Origin: 67-14 sp035502775
GTDB taxonomy: Bacteria > Actinomycetota > Thermoleophilia > Solirubrobacterales > 70-9
Assembly: GCA_035502775.1 (NCBI GenBank)
Contig: DATJUB010000048.1
Span: forward strand, 1 to 30,463
Length of the DNA stretch: 30,463 nucleotides
Reading direction: 5' to 3'
Shown: one piece after another, positions 9,901-18,274 of the stretch
Layout of the letters: the number at the start of each line of letters is the position of its first letter
Position numbering within the stretch: the first letter of the stretch is position 1
Translations under genes and position numbers: made by a program
The notes under the pieces: generated by a model
The model's input: only the letters and a program-made list of their open reading frames with translations
Told to the model about the DNA's origin: nothing
The model's database searches: none

Positions 9901-10383
9901 CTGGCGATCGCGTACGACCGGGACGAGGTACCGCAGGGCTTCCTGCGGCTGGTGCCGGTGTTCGGCGAGGACCCGGGATGGTCGCTCGACCTGATGCAGC
10001 GCAACCCGGACGCGCCGAACGGGATCACCGAGTTCCTGATCGCCAACTGCGCGACCACGCTCGGCCGGCAGGGGTTCCGCCGCCTCTCCATGAACTTCGC
10101 CGCCTGGGGCCGCCTGTTCGACGACGAGACCAGCCTGAACCTCGGGCAGAAGCTGCTGAAGCGCCTTGCCGAGATGCTCAATCCGTTCTTCCAGATCAAG
10201 TCGCTCAGAGACTTCAACGCCAAGTTCGACCCGGATTGGTGGCCCCGGTCGATCGTGGTCGAGGACGTCGAGTCGGCCCCCAAGGTCGGCCTGCTCTACG
10301 CCACCACCGAGGGTTTCCTGAAGATCCCGCTGATCGGCGACAAGCTCGTACCCCCACTGCGCGCCCAATCCCCCGAAGACTGA
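6997..10383 (+). CDS. lysX: Lysyl-tRNA synthetase fused to MprF-type phosphatidylglycerol lysyltransferase (LysX-like, reversed domain order)
   Basis: One 1128-residue protein joins two activities: charging tRNA-Lys, and moving lysine from Lys-tRNA to phosphatidylglycerol, which lowers the negative charge of the membrane. Residues about 15-505 form a complete class II LysRS: an OB-fold anticodon domain (VRIAGRLMTIRNHGGVVFADL), motif 2 at 263-267 (FRNEG, then DTRHNPEFT) and motif 3 at 473-481 (GGLGIGLDR). A proline-rich linker spans about 510-568. Six or seven helices follow (about 572-780), then the DUF2156/MprF catalytic domain (about 790-1115) with DYFALRSDKSYFF and a double-GNAT-like end. 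Mycobacterial LysX has the membrane/MprF part first and LysRS last, so the order here is reversed. No ribosome site is obvious before the ATG. A 22-bp hairpin follows the stop. If no second lysS exists, this would be the essential LysRS. Confidence 0.92.
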   Translation: MGEEETAESEVSEGRDFVEEERALRLAKLDALRERGITPYPVNFRRDHTVGELLERFAGIPPDEETGEKVRIAGRLMTIRNHGGVVFADLKDQTGTVQVAFEKDRLDGTAFADAESLDRGDWVGIGGGVIASHSGTLTVTADSLELLSKALRALPDKHKGLTDVDTRLRERYLDLIANPEARPIFDIRSKVIASVRKTLTDEGFTEVETPVLASQVGGAAARPFITHHNSLDIEMYLRIALELPLKRLVVGGFERVFEIGRVFRNEGLDTRHNPEFTLLEAYQALGDYHDMMDLTEKICSQATIDAIGRTVVKVDGQDVDLKAPWKRITMADLIKETTGETMHPSMPIEDARAICDRLEIHYEDSWGSGRLMSEVYDEEGEKTLLQPTMVCDYPREVSPLAKVHRDDPELTERFEVVVAGRELANAYSELNDPVDQRARFEDEAKAKVAGDEEAESVDDDYIRALEYGLPPTGGLGIGLDRLIMLVSEQSAIREVILFPAMRPEDGDAGTGPPPGADLPTAGEMSNRSTPGPPEPAPVRDEPAETRPAAEPAPVPVAAAYAPPAAEPNRTAQKFLGWMTALAGFVYLLAVMPGVHSNLGLGSLINDVTGRVSGHVVSAVVGLILLMIAGGIAKGKRRAWGVAVLLFAIAAAVHTMKGPDPIVAIYSGFMVIALVWTRDSFGARPDPGTLLDAIRFVPLYLAAVFVFGFASLLFNQNHVVERLTVGGMFETTIAGLAGFDGPYHYTGRFFSDFFPAALFALGIAGLVLLAFLIFRAVALRSGPSAGDRERAEELVHKYGSGTLDYFALRSDKSYFFTQRGDAMIAFTYISGYALVAADPIGAPGSKDRVLDQFLAYCRDRNWKVAFLAVREVDLPIYEKRGLKGVYMGDEAIIPCDRFSLQGSGMKGLRSTVKRVSRELTFRMIRESEATPILCGQLNEIRDRWRGDSDERGFTMDLGTEVEGVNPDFLLAIAYDRDEVPQGFLRLVPVFGEDPGWSLDLMQRNPDAPNGITEFLIANCATTLGRQGFRRLSMNFAAWGRLFDDETSLNLGQKLLKRLAEMLNPFFQIKSLRDFNAKFDPDWWPRSIVVEDVESAPKVGLLYATTEGFLKIPLIGDKLVPPLRAQSPED

Positions 10384-10397
10384 GCCTCAGAGGATCG

Positions 10398-10417
10398 GGC
10401 CTCAGAAGGCCGAGGCC
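10398..10417. terminator. Small hairpin just after the LysRS-MprF gene
   Basis: GGCCTC at 10398-10403 pairs with GAGGCC at 10412-10417 around an 8-base loop, 14 bp after the stop codon. It lies in front of the much stronger hairpin at 10443-10491 and is likely a minor element. Confidence 0.3.
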
Positions 10418-10442
10418 AGCGAAGATTCACAGCCCACAGATG

Positions 10443-10491
10443 GGGGTGGAGACGATTAGCACGCATATAGCGTGCTAATCGTCTCCACCCC
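10443..10491. terminator. 22-bp perfect hairpin between convergent genes, probable bidirectional terminator
   Basis: Arms 10443-10464 and 10470-10491 are exact reverse complements (22 bp) around an ATATA loop. It lies 60 bp after the LysRS-MprF stop and 58 bp after (reading the other way) the stop of the secreted protein gene, so it can serve both. No U-tract follows on either strand. The left arm begins GGGGTGGAGACGAT, and the same 14 bases occur at 30448-30461 at the right edge of the window. Confidence 0.75.
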
Positions 10492-10549
10492 AGGCCTCAA
10501 GCTTCAGGGACCGGGCTCGAGGCGCCCGGGTGCTCGGGTTTCGTGGGAC

Positions 10550-11344
10550 TCAGGGGCCCACCCAGACCGCTGAGAGCCAGGCTCCGCCGACCAGGCCGGG
10601 ATTGACCTGGGTCGAGAGATCGCCGCCCGTGGTCTGGTAGCCCATCAGGTAGATGTTCTCCCCCGGGGCGAGACGGGCGACCGCGGTCGCGGTCTGGCGG
10701 ACCGTTCCGGAGTTGCCGGAGGGCACCTGATCCAGGGCGACCAGCGACGCGTTCACCACGGGCGGACCGGCTGCGCCGCCGGCCATGATCCGCAACTGAC
10801 GCGCTCCGGTCGGACTGTCGGTCCACCCGACCTGACCGGTGATCAGGTAGGTGCCCCGCTTGTTGACCACGATCTCGTCGCTCCCCGCCGCATAGATCTC
10901 GGCCGTGTCGATGTTCTCGGTGCCGAGCGCCAGCCTGGTCGGCGTGTCGTTGGGGATCACCTGGGTGGCGGTCGCCCGGGCGCGGGCCGTCGGGAAAGAA
11001 GCCAGGGCCGGGTTCGGGTAGCTGCCGGTCAGGTCACCTCCGGCGGGGCCGGTGCTCGGTCCGGTCGGTCCGGTCGCGCCCCGGGGGCCCTTGGGCAGCG
11101 AGTTCGCTTGAAAGTCCTTCGCGACCAGGGAACGGTCCTTGACCTTGGCCGACGTCACCGCGTTCGCCTTGATCTTGGTGCTCGTCACCGCGTTCTTCTT
11201 GATCTGCTTCTCGCCGACACTGTTCTTGGCGAGCTTGGTGGCGGCGTAGCTGGTGCCGCCCAGAGCGACGACCAGAGCGATCATCGCCACGACCATCGCC
11301 GGAGAAGGCATGCTGAATCGGAACTTCTTCCTGCGGGGATTCAT
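10550..11344 (-). CDS. Secreted/anchored protein: NAVTS-KIK repeats, collagen-like stretch, predicted beta-sandwich head
   Basis: A 264-residue exported protein. A basic N terminus (MNPRRKKFRF) leads to one hydrophobic segment (about 16-35, MVVAMIALVVALGGTSYAA) that is a signal peptide or membrane anchor. Residues about 37-82 hold short repeats of the type KNAVTSxKIKx/NAVTSAKVKD, common in Solirubrobacterales surface proteins. A mini-collagen stretch follows (GPRGATGPTGP, 87-97), then AGGDLTGSYPNP, a motif that recurs before head domains of bacterial fibre-like proteins. Residues 120-264 are rich in beta strands and resemble a C1q/TNF-type jelly roll (GTYLITGQVGW, ENIYLMGYQTTGGD), so a trimer is likely. 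The ATG at 11344 is well placed after GAGGTGACGA. Function unknown; a surface stalk with a binding head is an inference. Confidence 0.8.
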   Translation of the reverse strand: MNPRRKKFRFSMPSPAMVVAMIALVVALGGTSYAATKLAKNSVGEKQIKKNAVTSTKIKANAVTSAKVKDRSLVAKDFQANSLPKGPRGATGPTGPSTGPAGGDLTGSYPNPALASFPTARARATATQVIPNDTPTRLALGTENIDTAEIYAAGSDEIVVNKRGTYLITGQVGWTDSPTGARQLRIMAGGAAGPPVVNASLVALDQVPSGNSGTVRQTATAVARLAPGENIYLMGYQTTGGDLSTQVNPGLVGGAWLSAVWVGP

Positions 11345-11432
11345 TCGTCACCTCACGTGTTGTTTTCGATCCCTCTGGGGCAGTAAACCGAACGGTGCGG
11401 TCGGGTTGCGCCTGGACGGCGCCGGCCGGGAC

Positions 11433-12053
11433 TCAGAGCTCGAAGTAGCGCTGGATGCCGCCGAGCATCAGCTGAATCCCGATCGTCGCGATCAGCAGGC
11501 CACCGATCTTGGTCGCCAGCTGCTCGCCCTGCTCGGAGAGGTTGACGTACTTCGCGACCAGCAGATGGCCGATCGGCAGCAGGGTCACGGCGACGGCCAC
11601 CGCGACCAGTGCGGCGATCGTGGCCGAACCGTCAGATGTGGTCGAGGCGATCGTGATCACCGTGGTGATCGCGCCCGGACCGGCGACGAACGGGATCGCG
11701 TAGGGCACGACGACGCTTCCCTCGAAGCTCTCCGGCTGCTCCCGGGCCTCCTTTCCGCCCTGGGCACGGCTCGGTTCCCCGCCGAACAGCATCTCGAATC
11801 CCATCAGCGCGACGATCAGACCACCGGCCACCCCGAACGCCCCGAGGTTGATGCCCATCGCCTCGAGCAGCTCCTTGCCGACCAGGGCCGCACCGAAAAG
11901 CGTGACCGCCACGGCGATCGTGATCCTGCGGACGAACTCCACCCGCCGCTCGGGTTCGGCAGCGGTCAGCTGCCGGAAGAAGATGCCCCGGCTGAGCGGA
12001 TCGGTGATCACGACCACGGCGACGATCGACTGGATGTAGAAATTGACGTCCAC
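11433..12053 (-). CDS. MarC-family (UPF0056) integral membrane protein
   Basis: A 206-residue protein with six hydrophobic helices, matching the length and layout of the MarC/YchE/YhgN family. The first helix ends VVVITDPLSRGIFF, corresponding to the family's conserved NP-rich start; GINLGAFGVAGGLIVALMGFEML and VPYAIPFVAGPGAITTVITIAS are the two further family signatures. The start is a GTG at 12053, preceded by GGGGAG. MarC was once tied to multiple antibiotic resistance, but that link was not upheld and the transported substrate is unknown. It follows the ettA promoter region divergently (64 bp between starts). Confidence 0.88.
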   Translation of the reverse strand: MDVNFYIQSIVAVVVITDPLSRGIFFRQLTAAEPERRVEFVRRITIAVAVTLFGAALVGKELLEAMGINLGAFGVAGGLIVALMGFEMLFGGEPSRAQGGKEAREQPESFEGSVVVPYAIPFVAGPGAITTVITIASTTSDGSATIAALVAVAVAVTLLPIGHLLVAKYVNLSEQGEQLATKIGGLLIATIGIQLMLGGIQRYFEL

Positions 12054-12117
12054 CTTCGGCTCCCCACCGGGAGCCTATCCCGAGCCGGCGGCGCCCGGGT
12101 GGGTATCGTGACCGGTA

Positions 12118-13770
<1,653 letters not shown>

Positions 13771-13832
13771 ATCCTGTGACGATCGGGTAACAAGACCGAT
13801 ACTCGCCGAAAATCTGCGGGTTTACGCTTCGA

Positions 13833-13844
13833 GGACAGCTGTCC
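13833..13844. promoter_or_regulatory. 12-bp perfect palindrome upstream of the arylsulfotransferase-like gene
   Basis: GGACAGCTGTCC lies 33 bp before the TTG start of the secreted arylsulfotransferase-like gene, between it and ettA. Its size and position fit an operator for a dimeric regulator. No cognate regulator is next to it, so the role is a suggestion. Confidence 0.35.
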
Positions 13845-13865
13845 AGTCGTAGTACATCGTCCAAC

Positions 13866-13871
13866 AGGAGG
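13866..13871 (+). promoter_or_regulatory. Consensus ribosome binding site that fixes a TTG start
   Basis: AGGAGG lies five bases before the TTG at 13877. No ATG or GTG in that frame is as well placed, so this site decides the start of the arylsulfotransferase-like gene. Confidence 0.8.
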
Positions 13872-13876
13872 ACTTC

Positions 13877-15760
13877 TTGATCCAGGTATGCAGGAGGCCC
13901 GTCAGCCATGCGCTGATCGCCGCGCTCACCCTCTGTGTCTTCGGGACTCTGGCGGGCCACGCGGGCGCCGCGCCACCCAGCGGCGGGCCGATCAAGCCTT
14001 CGACGGCAAGGAAGGCCATCGCGATCTTCCCCGTCGCCGGCACGAGGGTAGCCTCGGACAGGACCACGATCAGCTTCCGCGGCATCAAACCGCAGAATCT
14101 GAACCTGCACAGAGTCAAGGTCATCGGGTCGCGAACCGGCGTTCACCGGGGCACCAAGCTGCGGCACTCCGACGGCCGGGGCGTCAGTTTCGTTCCGAAG
14201 AAGAAGTTCGCCCGGGGCGAGCAGGTCCGGGTCACCACCGGACTCCGGATCATCGGCGCCAGGCGCGGTGACTTCAGCTACCGGATCGGCCGGTTCACCA
14301 CCACGGACGACAAGCCGCTCAACCCCGAGGTTCCGCCGATCACCGATGGACTCCGGTCCCGACCCGACCTGAAACCGACCACACTCGAAGTGCTCACCGA
14401 CCGGCCGGAGAAGTCGCCCGGCCAGATCTTCTACGCGCCGAAGCAGGACGGCCTCGCGATCGCGAACGCGGACGGCAAGACCACCTGGTTCGACCCGTTC
14501 GGTTTCGCCAGATCGGGGGTCACGGTCTACAACTTTCGTGCCCAGAAATACCGCGGACGTCCGGTGCTGACCTACTGGAAGGGCGCCTCTTCGGTGACCG
14601 GCTACTCGCAGATCGGCACCTTCGAGATCCTCAACCGCAGGTACGAGACGATCGCCAGCCTGAGGCCCGGCAACGGCTACAAGGCGGACATCCACGAGTT
14701 CCAGCTGACCGATCGGGACACCGCGCTGGTGCTGTCCTACACGGGCGTGCGCCAGGACCTGCGCAAAGCGGGCGGCCCGAAGAACGGCAAGCTGCTCGAC
14801 AACGTGATCCAGGAAATCGACATCAAGACCGGCGCGGTCCTGTTCGAGTGGCACAGCTACGGCAACGTGAGCTTCACCACCGGTATCGGTGCGGTGCCGA
14901 CCGATCCGAAGACGTCGTTCGACTACTTCCACGCCAACTCGATCCAGGTGGATGGCGACGGCTACCTGATCTCCGGACGCCGTCACAGCACCGTCTACCG
15001 GGTCGACGGCAAGACCGGCAGGATCAAGTGGCGCCTGGCCGGCAACCCTCTTCCCGGCAACACCAAGAGTAGTTTCATCATGGGTGAGGGCACGAAATTC
15101 GGCTATCAGCATGATGCCCAGCGCCTGCCGAACGGGGACATCTCGCTGTTCGACAACAGCAACGGCCGTTTCGAGCCGTCGGTGCTGCCGGACTCGAGTG
15201 CCCTGGTGCTGCGCCTCGGCAAGAACTCCGCCGGCAAGCGCACGGCGACGCTGGTCAGGCGCTACAACTATCCGGCACCGGGCATCATCGCCGCGTCGCA
15301 GGGCAACGCCGAAACACTCGCCGACGGCAACATGTTCGTCGGCTGGGGACAGGTCCCCCAGATGACGGAGTTCAACCCGGCGGGCGAGGTCGTGTTCGAC
15401 GCCAGGCATTCCGGCACGGTGATCCCCGAGCAGGGCGTTCTCAGTTCGTACCGGATCTACAAGGGACCCTGGAGCGGGATCGCCCCCGGCAAGCCCGCGA
15501 TCGCCAGCGACGCCGGGACCGGCAAGGTCTACGCGAGCTGGAACGGTTCGCAGGAGACCGCCCGGTGGAAGGTCGTCACGGGCGCCGATACCGCCGACCT
15601 GCGGGTGATCGCCGAGGTTCCCTGGGCCGATTTCGAGACCGAGATCGACGCGCCGGATCTCGGCGCCGTGGTCGGGGTCCAGGCTTTCGGCGCCGCCGGC
15701 AACATGATCGGTGAATCGAACGTCGTTCCGGTCGGCACCCAGGACTCCGGCCAGAAATAG
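13877..15760 (+). CDS. Secreted arylsulfotransferase (ASST)-family protein
   Basis: A 627-residue exported protein. The signal peptide is about residues 1-34 (hydrophobic core ALIAALTLCVFGTLAGHAG, cut near AGAAPP). Residues 45-145 are an Ig-like N-terminal domain. About 170-530 is a beta-propeller of the arylsulfotransferase family, with blades such as GLAIANADGKTTWFDP and GYLISGRRHSTVYRV. ASST enzymes move sulfate between phenols through a sulfated histidine. Candidate active-site histidines are H352 (DYFHANSIQ), H370 (RRHSTVYRV) and H412 (YQHDAQRLPNG), which lie in the family's conserved segments. The C terminus (about 535-627) is a second small beta domain. Many actinobacterial members are untested, so sulfotransfer is an inference. 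The gene stands alone: ettA is upstream, and the stop of ltrA lies 12 bp downstream on the other strand. Confidence 0.85.
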   Translation: MIQVCRRPVSHALIAALTLCVFGTLAGHAGAAPPSGGPIKPSTARKAIAIFPVAGTRVASDRTTISFRGIKPQNLNLHRVKVIGSRTGVHRGTKLRHSDGRGVSFVPKKKFARGEQVRVTTGLRIIGARRGDFSYRIGRFTTTDDKPLNPEVPPITDGLRSRPDLKPTTLEVLTDRPEKSPGQIFYAPKQDGLAIANADGKTTWFDPFGFARSGVTVYNFRAQKYRGRPVLTYWKGASSVTGYSQIGTFEILNRRYETIASLRPGNGYKADIHEFQLTDRDTALVLSYTGVRQDLRKAGGPKNGKLLDNVIQEIDIKTGAVLFEWHSYGNVSFTTGIGAVPTDPKTSFDYFHANSIQVDGDGYLISGRRHSTVYRVDGKTGRIKWRLAGNPLPGNTKSSFIMGEGTKFGYQHDAQRLPNGDISLFDNSNGRFEPSVLPDSSALVLRLGKNSAGKRTATLVRRYNYPAPGIIAASQGNAETLADGNMFVGWGQVPQMTEFNPAGEVVFDARHSGTVIPEQGVLSSYRIYKGPWSGIAPGKPAIASDAGTGKVYASWNGSQETARWKVVTGADTADLRVIAEVPWADFETEIDAPDLGAVVGVQAFGAAGNMIGESNVVPVGTQDSGQK

Positions 15761-15772
15761 CCGGACGCGAAC

Positions 15773-16960
15773 CTAGTTACCGGCCTCTGGGGCGATCTCC
15801 GGGGGCCGGCTCGGCGTGATCGTCTCGACCACGACCACGCCGATCAGGATCGCCACCAGAAGGAGCGAAACCGCGAGCGCCGAGATGTGGGTCACGGCGG
15901 CGAGGACTCCGACCGCGACGCAGGCCGCGGCACCGACCACCCGCTTGACCGGCAGTCCGCGTGTGTTACGCCATCGGGCCGGGACGAACGCAAGTAGGTA
16001 GAGGACGGGTCCGGCGACCACGGCCAGCAGGTAGGGCGTCTTCAGGTACTCGGTCGGGTGGGCGATCACGATCTCGTCGCCGACCGCGCAGAGGATGATC
16101 CCGGCGATGATCGGGATGTGGCCATAGGTGTAGAGATCGCGGGCCATGACCGTGCGGTTCTCGGCGCCGATCAGCAGCCGTTCGAACACGGTCGAGACGT
16201 AGTTGAAGTACAGCCACCAGAGACAGACGGTGCTGAGGAAGGCGCCGGTGAAGGCGAGCGCGGTGACCAGGTCGAGATCGAGCTTGGTGGTGGTCGCGCC
16301 GGTGAGCACGATCGTCTCACCGAGCGCGATGATCGTGAAGAGCTGGAAACGCTCGGCAAAATGGGTGCCGCCGACGTTCCAGGCGTCGGCACTGAGATTG
16401 CCGAGCCATGGCACGCGGTAGGTGAGCAGCGGTCCGCCGTAGTCGATCGCGAGCGCGACCAGCCACAACAGGATCCGCGCGTCTCCTTCGACCAGCGCAC
16501 CGGCGATCCAGAACACCGCGCCGAAACAGAACCAGGCGAGGATGTGCTCGGCGCGGTTGCGCTCGTTGCTGCCCGGGTCGGCCGCGACGAAGGTCATGAA
16601 GGCGTGCCGCCCGACCTGGATCACGACATAGGAGATCGCGAAGAGCAGCCCCTTGTCCCCGAAGGCCTCGGGGATCGCGACCGCCATCAGCAGGCTGGCC
16701 ATCATGATCACGATCAGCAGCAGCCGGATCGGGATCGCGTCGGGGTCGAGCTCGTTGGTCGCCCAGGTGGTGAACTGCCAGGCCCACCAGACGACCAGCA
16801 GGACGATCGCTGATTGCAGCGCGCCGATCCAGGTCAGGTGTTCCAGCAGAAGATGCGAGACCTGGGTGATCGCGAAGACGAAGACCAGGTCGTAGAACAG
16901 CTCGAGGGTGCTGGCCCGGTATTCCTGGTCGGGGTCTCGTCTGTAGGCGTAGCGGCTCAC
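15773..16960 (-). CDS. ltrA: LtrA-family (low temperature requirement A) membrane protein
   Basis: A 395-residue membrane protein with 10-12 helices. The N terminus STLELFYDLVFVFAITQVSHLLLEH is the hallmark of the LtrA family, first described in Listeria monocytogenes as needed for growth at low temperature. Other family features are WWAWQFTTWATNELDPD, the FAERFQLFTIIALGETIV segment, and a late helix with DLYTYGHIPIIAGII. The molecular role of the family is not settled. The start is a GTG at 16960; GGAGAG lies upstream with long spacing. It follows the 80-residue gene by 36 bp on the same strand and may be co-transcribed with it. Confidence 0.9.
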   Translation of the reverse strand: MSRYAYRRDPDQEYRASTLELFYDLVFVFAITQVSHLLLEHLTWIGALQSAIVLLVVWWAWQFTTWATNELDPDAIPIRLLLIVIMMASLLMAVAIPEAFGDKGLLFAISYVVIQVGRHAFMTFVAADPGSNERNRAEHILAWFCFGAVFWIAGALVEGDARILLWLVALAIDYGGPLLTYRVPWLGNLSADAWNVGGTHFAERFQLFTIIALGETIVLTGATTTKLDLDLVTALAFTGAFLSTVCLWWLYFNYVSTVFERLLIGAENRTVMARDLYTYGHIPIIAGIILCAVGDEIVIAHPTEYLKTPYLLAVVAGPVLYLLAFVPARWRNTRGLPVKRVVGAAACVAVGVLAAVTHISALAVSLLLVAILIGVVVVETITPSRPPEIAPEAGN

Positions 16961-16996
16961 TGACCGGGGATTCTCTCCAACCGGCCGGATCCCTGG

Positions 16997-17239
16997 TCAG
17001 ATACCAACGCCCCAGGGTGGGAAGCTCTGCTCCATCGCGGACCGCGGATCGTCCTTGATCGCCTGGTCGTCTCCGGACTTGGACTTCACGGTCTCCGGGG
17101 ATTTCGGCGATGGCACGGCCAGTTTCACGATCGACCACTCGCCGTCGGCACCTTTCCGGGGGATCCAGCTGTGGGTCTCCCGATCGGGGCTCGTGGCGGT
17201 CAGTTCGGCGACACGCTGACGTGCTTCGTGCTCGTTCAT
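16997..17239 (-). CDS. Small hypothetical protein (80 residues)
   Basis: I do not recognise a named family. The protein is small, soluble and charged, with no signal peptide or helix: MNEHEARQRVAELTATSP at the start, the segment RETHSWIPRKGADGEWSI in the middle and a proline-rich end (SFPPWGVGI). The central segment looks like a short beta hairpin with conserved tryptophans. Codon use matches the neighbours, and no longer gene competes on the other strand, which supports it being real. It lies between the palindrome at 17265-17317 and ltrA. Confidence 0.6.
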   Translation of the reverse strand: MNEHEARQRVAELTATSPDRETHSWIPRKGADGEWSIVKLAVPSPKSPETVKSKSGDDQAIKDDPRSAMEQSFPPWGVGI

Positions 17240-17264
17240 GAAACCAGTCTACGCCGCCAACCCC

Positions 17265-17317
17265 AGGTTCCGGCAACGATTTCTAATGACAGTCATTAGA
17301 AATCGTTGCCGGGGCTT
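17265..17317. terminator. Near-loopless 21-bp palindrome (26 bp with wobble) after the crotonase gene
   Basis: Positions 17270-17290 and 17292-17312 are exact reverse complements around a single A. Two WC and three G-U pairs extend the stem to 17265/17317. It starts one base after the crotonase stop codon (minus strand) and so is well placed as its terminator. There is no U-tract. The centre, TCTAATGACAGTCATTAGA, is a perfect AT-rich palindrome and could instead be a protein-binding site in front of the 80-residue gene. Confidence 0.6.
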
Positions 17318-18211
17318 TCAGGGTTTGATCGTGTGGGATGGATCTGGTCGCATTTCGGGTGGTGCCTGGCTGTAGTCGCCGAACTCTCCGTCTCTCGCCT
17401 CGACCACGGCCCCGACCCCCTCGGTTTCGGCCTTCTCGATAAAGGCGAGCGCGTCGGGCGTGTTCCGCATCAGCCCGTCGAGGATCGGTCCCAGGGTCTG
17501 GGTCGAGGCGAGACCCTGGTTTTCGTAGGCCTGGTTGACGATCAGCTTCATCGCGGCGAGTTGGGAGGAGGGGATCCGGCAGAGATCGGCGGCGAGCCCG
17601 GCGACCGTCTCTTCCAGGCGTTCGAACGGCACCGACTCGTTGATCAGCTCGACCTCGGCCGCCTGCCGTCCGGTGAAGGGACGACCGGTCAGAGCATGCA
17701 TCTTCGCCCTGCTCATGCCGAGCCGGTAGAGCCACATTCCCGACAGATACGAACCCCACATCCGGCTGTAGGGAGTGCCGATCACGGCGTCGTCACTGGC
17801 GACGACGAGGTCGGCGCAGAGCGCGAAGTCGCTGCCGCCGCCGACGCAGTAGCCGTGGACCTGGGCGATCACCGGCTTTTGGCTGCGCCAGATGCTCATG
17901 AACTTCTGCGTCGGTGCGGTCGCCGGGTCGGTCGCCATCGCGAAGTCCTTGCCCGGGTCCCACCTGCCATCGGTCTCCAGTGCCTCGCCCCAATGTTTGA
18001 ATCCGCCGCCGAAGTCGTATCCGGCGCAGAAGGATCTGCCGATTCCACGGATCACGATCACCTTGACCGCGGGATCGAGGGTGGCTTCCCCGACCGCCGC
18101 CTGCACCTCGTCCGGCATCGGCGGCACGATCGTGTTGAGGCGCTCGGGCCGGTTCAGGGAGATCGTCGCGACCTGCCCGTCAACCGCGTAGAGGATCGTT
18201 TCGTAGCTCAC
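17318..18211 (-). CDS. Crotonase-fold (enoyl-CoA hydratase/isomerase family) protein with altered catalytic residues
   Basis: A 297-residue crotonase-superfamily protein acting on an acyl-CoA. The two segments forming the oxyanion hole are present: GRSFCAGYDF (residues 58-67) and GYCVGGGSDFALCAD (120-134). However, by comparison with enoyl-CoA hydratase, the first catalytic glutamate is Asp128 here (GGGSDF instead of GGGCEL), and the second falls at Tyr148 (IGTPYSR instead of FGQPEI). It is therefore probably not a normal beta-oxidation hydratase but an isomerase, hydrolase, lyase or other subgroup member. The insert KHWGEALETDGRWDPGKDF at 72-90 is longer than usual. The start is a GTG at 18211 with AGAAGGA ideally spaced before it. 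It lies 63 bp after the AraC gene on the same strand. Confidence 0.88.
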   Translation of the reverse strand: MSYETILYAVDGQVATISLNRPERLNTIVPPMPDEVQAAVGEATLDPAVKVIVIRGIGRSFCAGYDFGGGFKHWGEALETDGRWDPGKDFAMATDPATAPTQKFMSIWRSQKPVIAQVHGYCVGGGSDFALCADLVVASDDAVIGTPYSRMWGSYLSGMWLYRLGMSRAKMHALTGRPFTGRQAAEVELINESVPFERLEETVAGLAADLCRIPSSQLAAMKLIVNQAYENQGLASTQTLGPILDGLMRNTPDALAFIEKAETEGVGAVVEARDGEFGDYSQAPPEMRPDPSHTIKP

Positions 18212-18274
18212 ATCCGTCCTTCTTTCGATCGAGTGATTCGGCGATTCCCCCGGGCCAAACTACTCGATGCCGGT

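Noticed and set aside
7876..10368. An 830-residue open frame on the minus strand
   Set aside because: It is a high-GC shadow of the LysRS-MprF gene with no recognisable domain.
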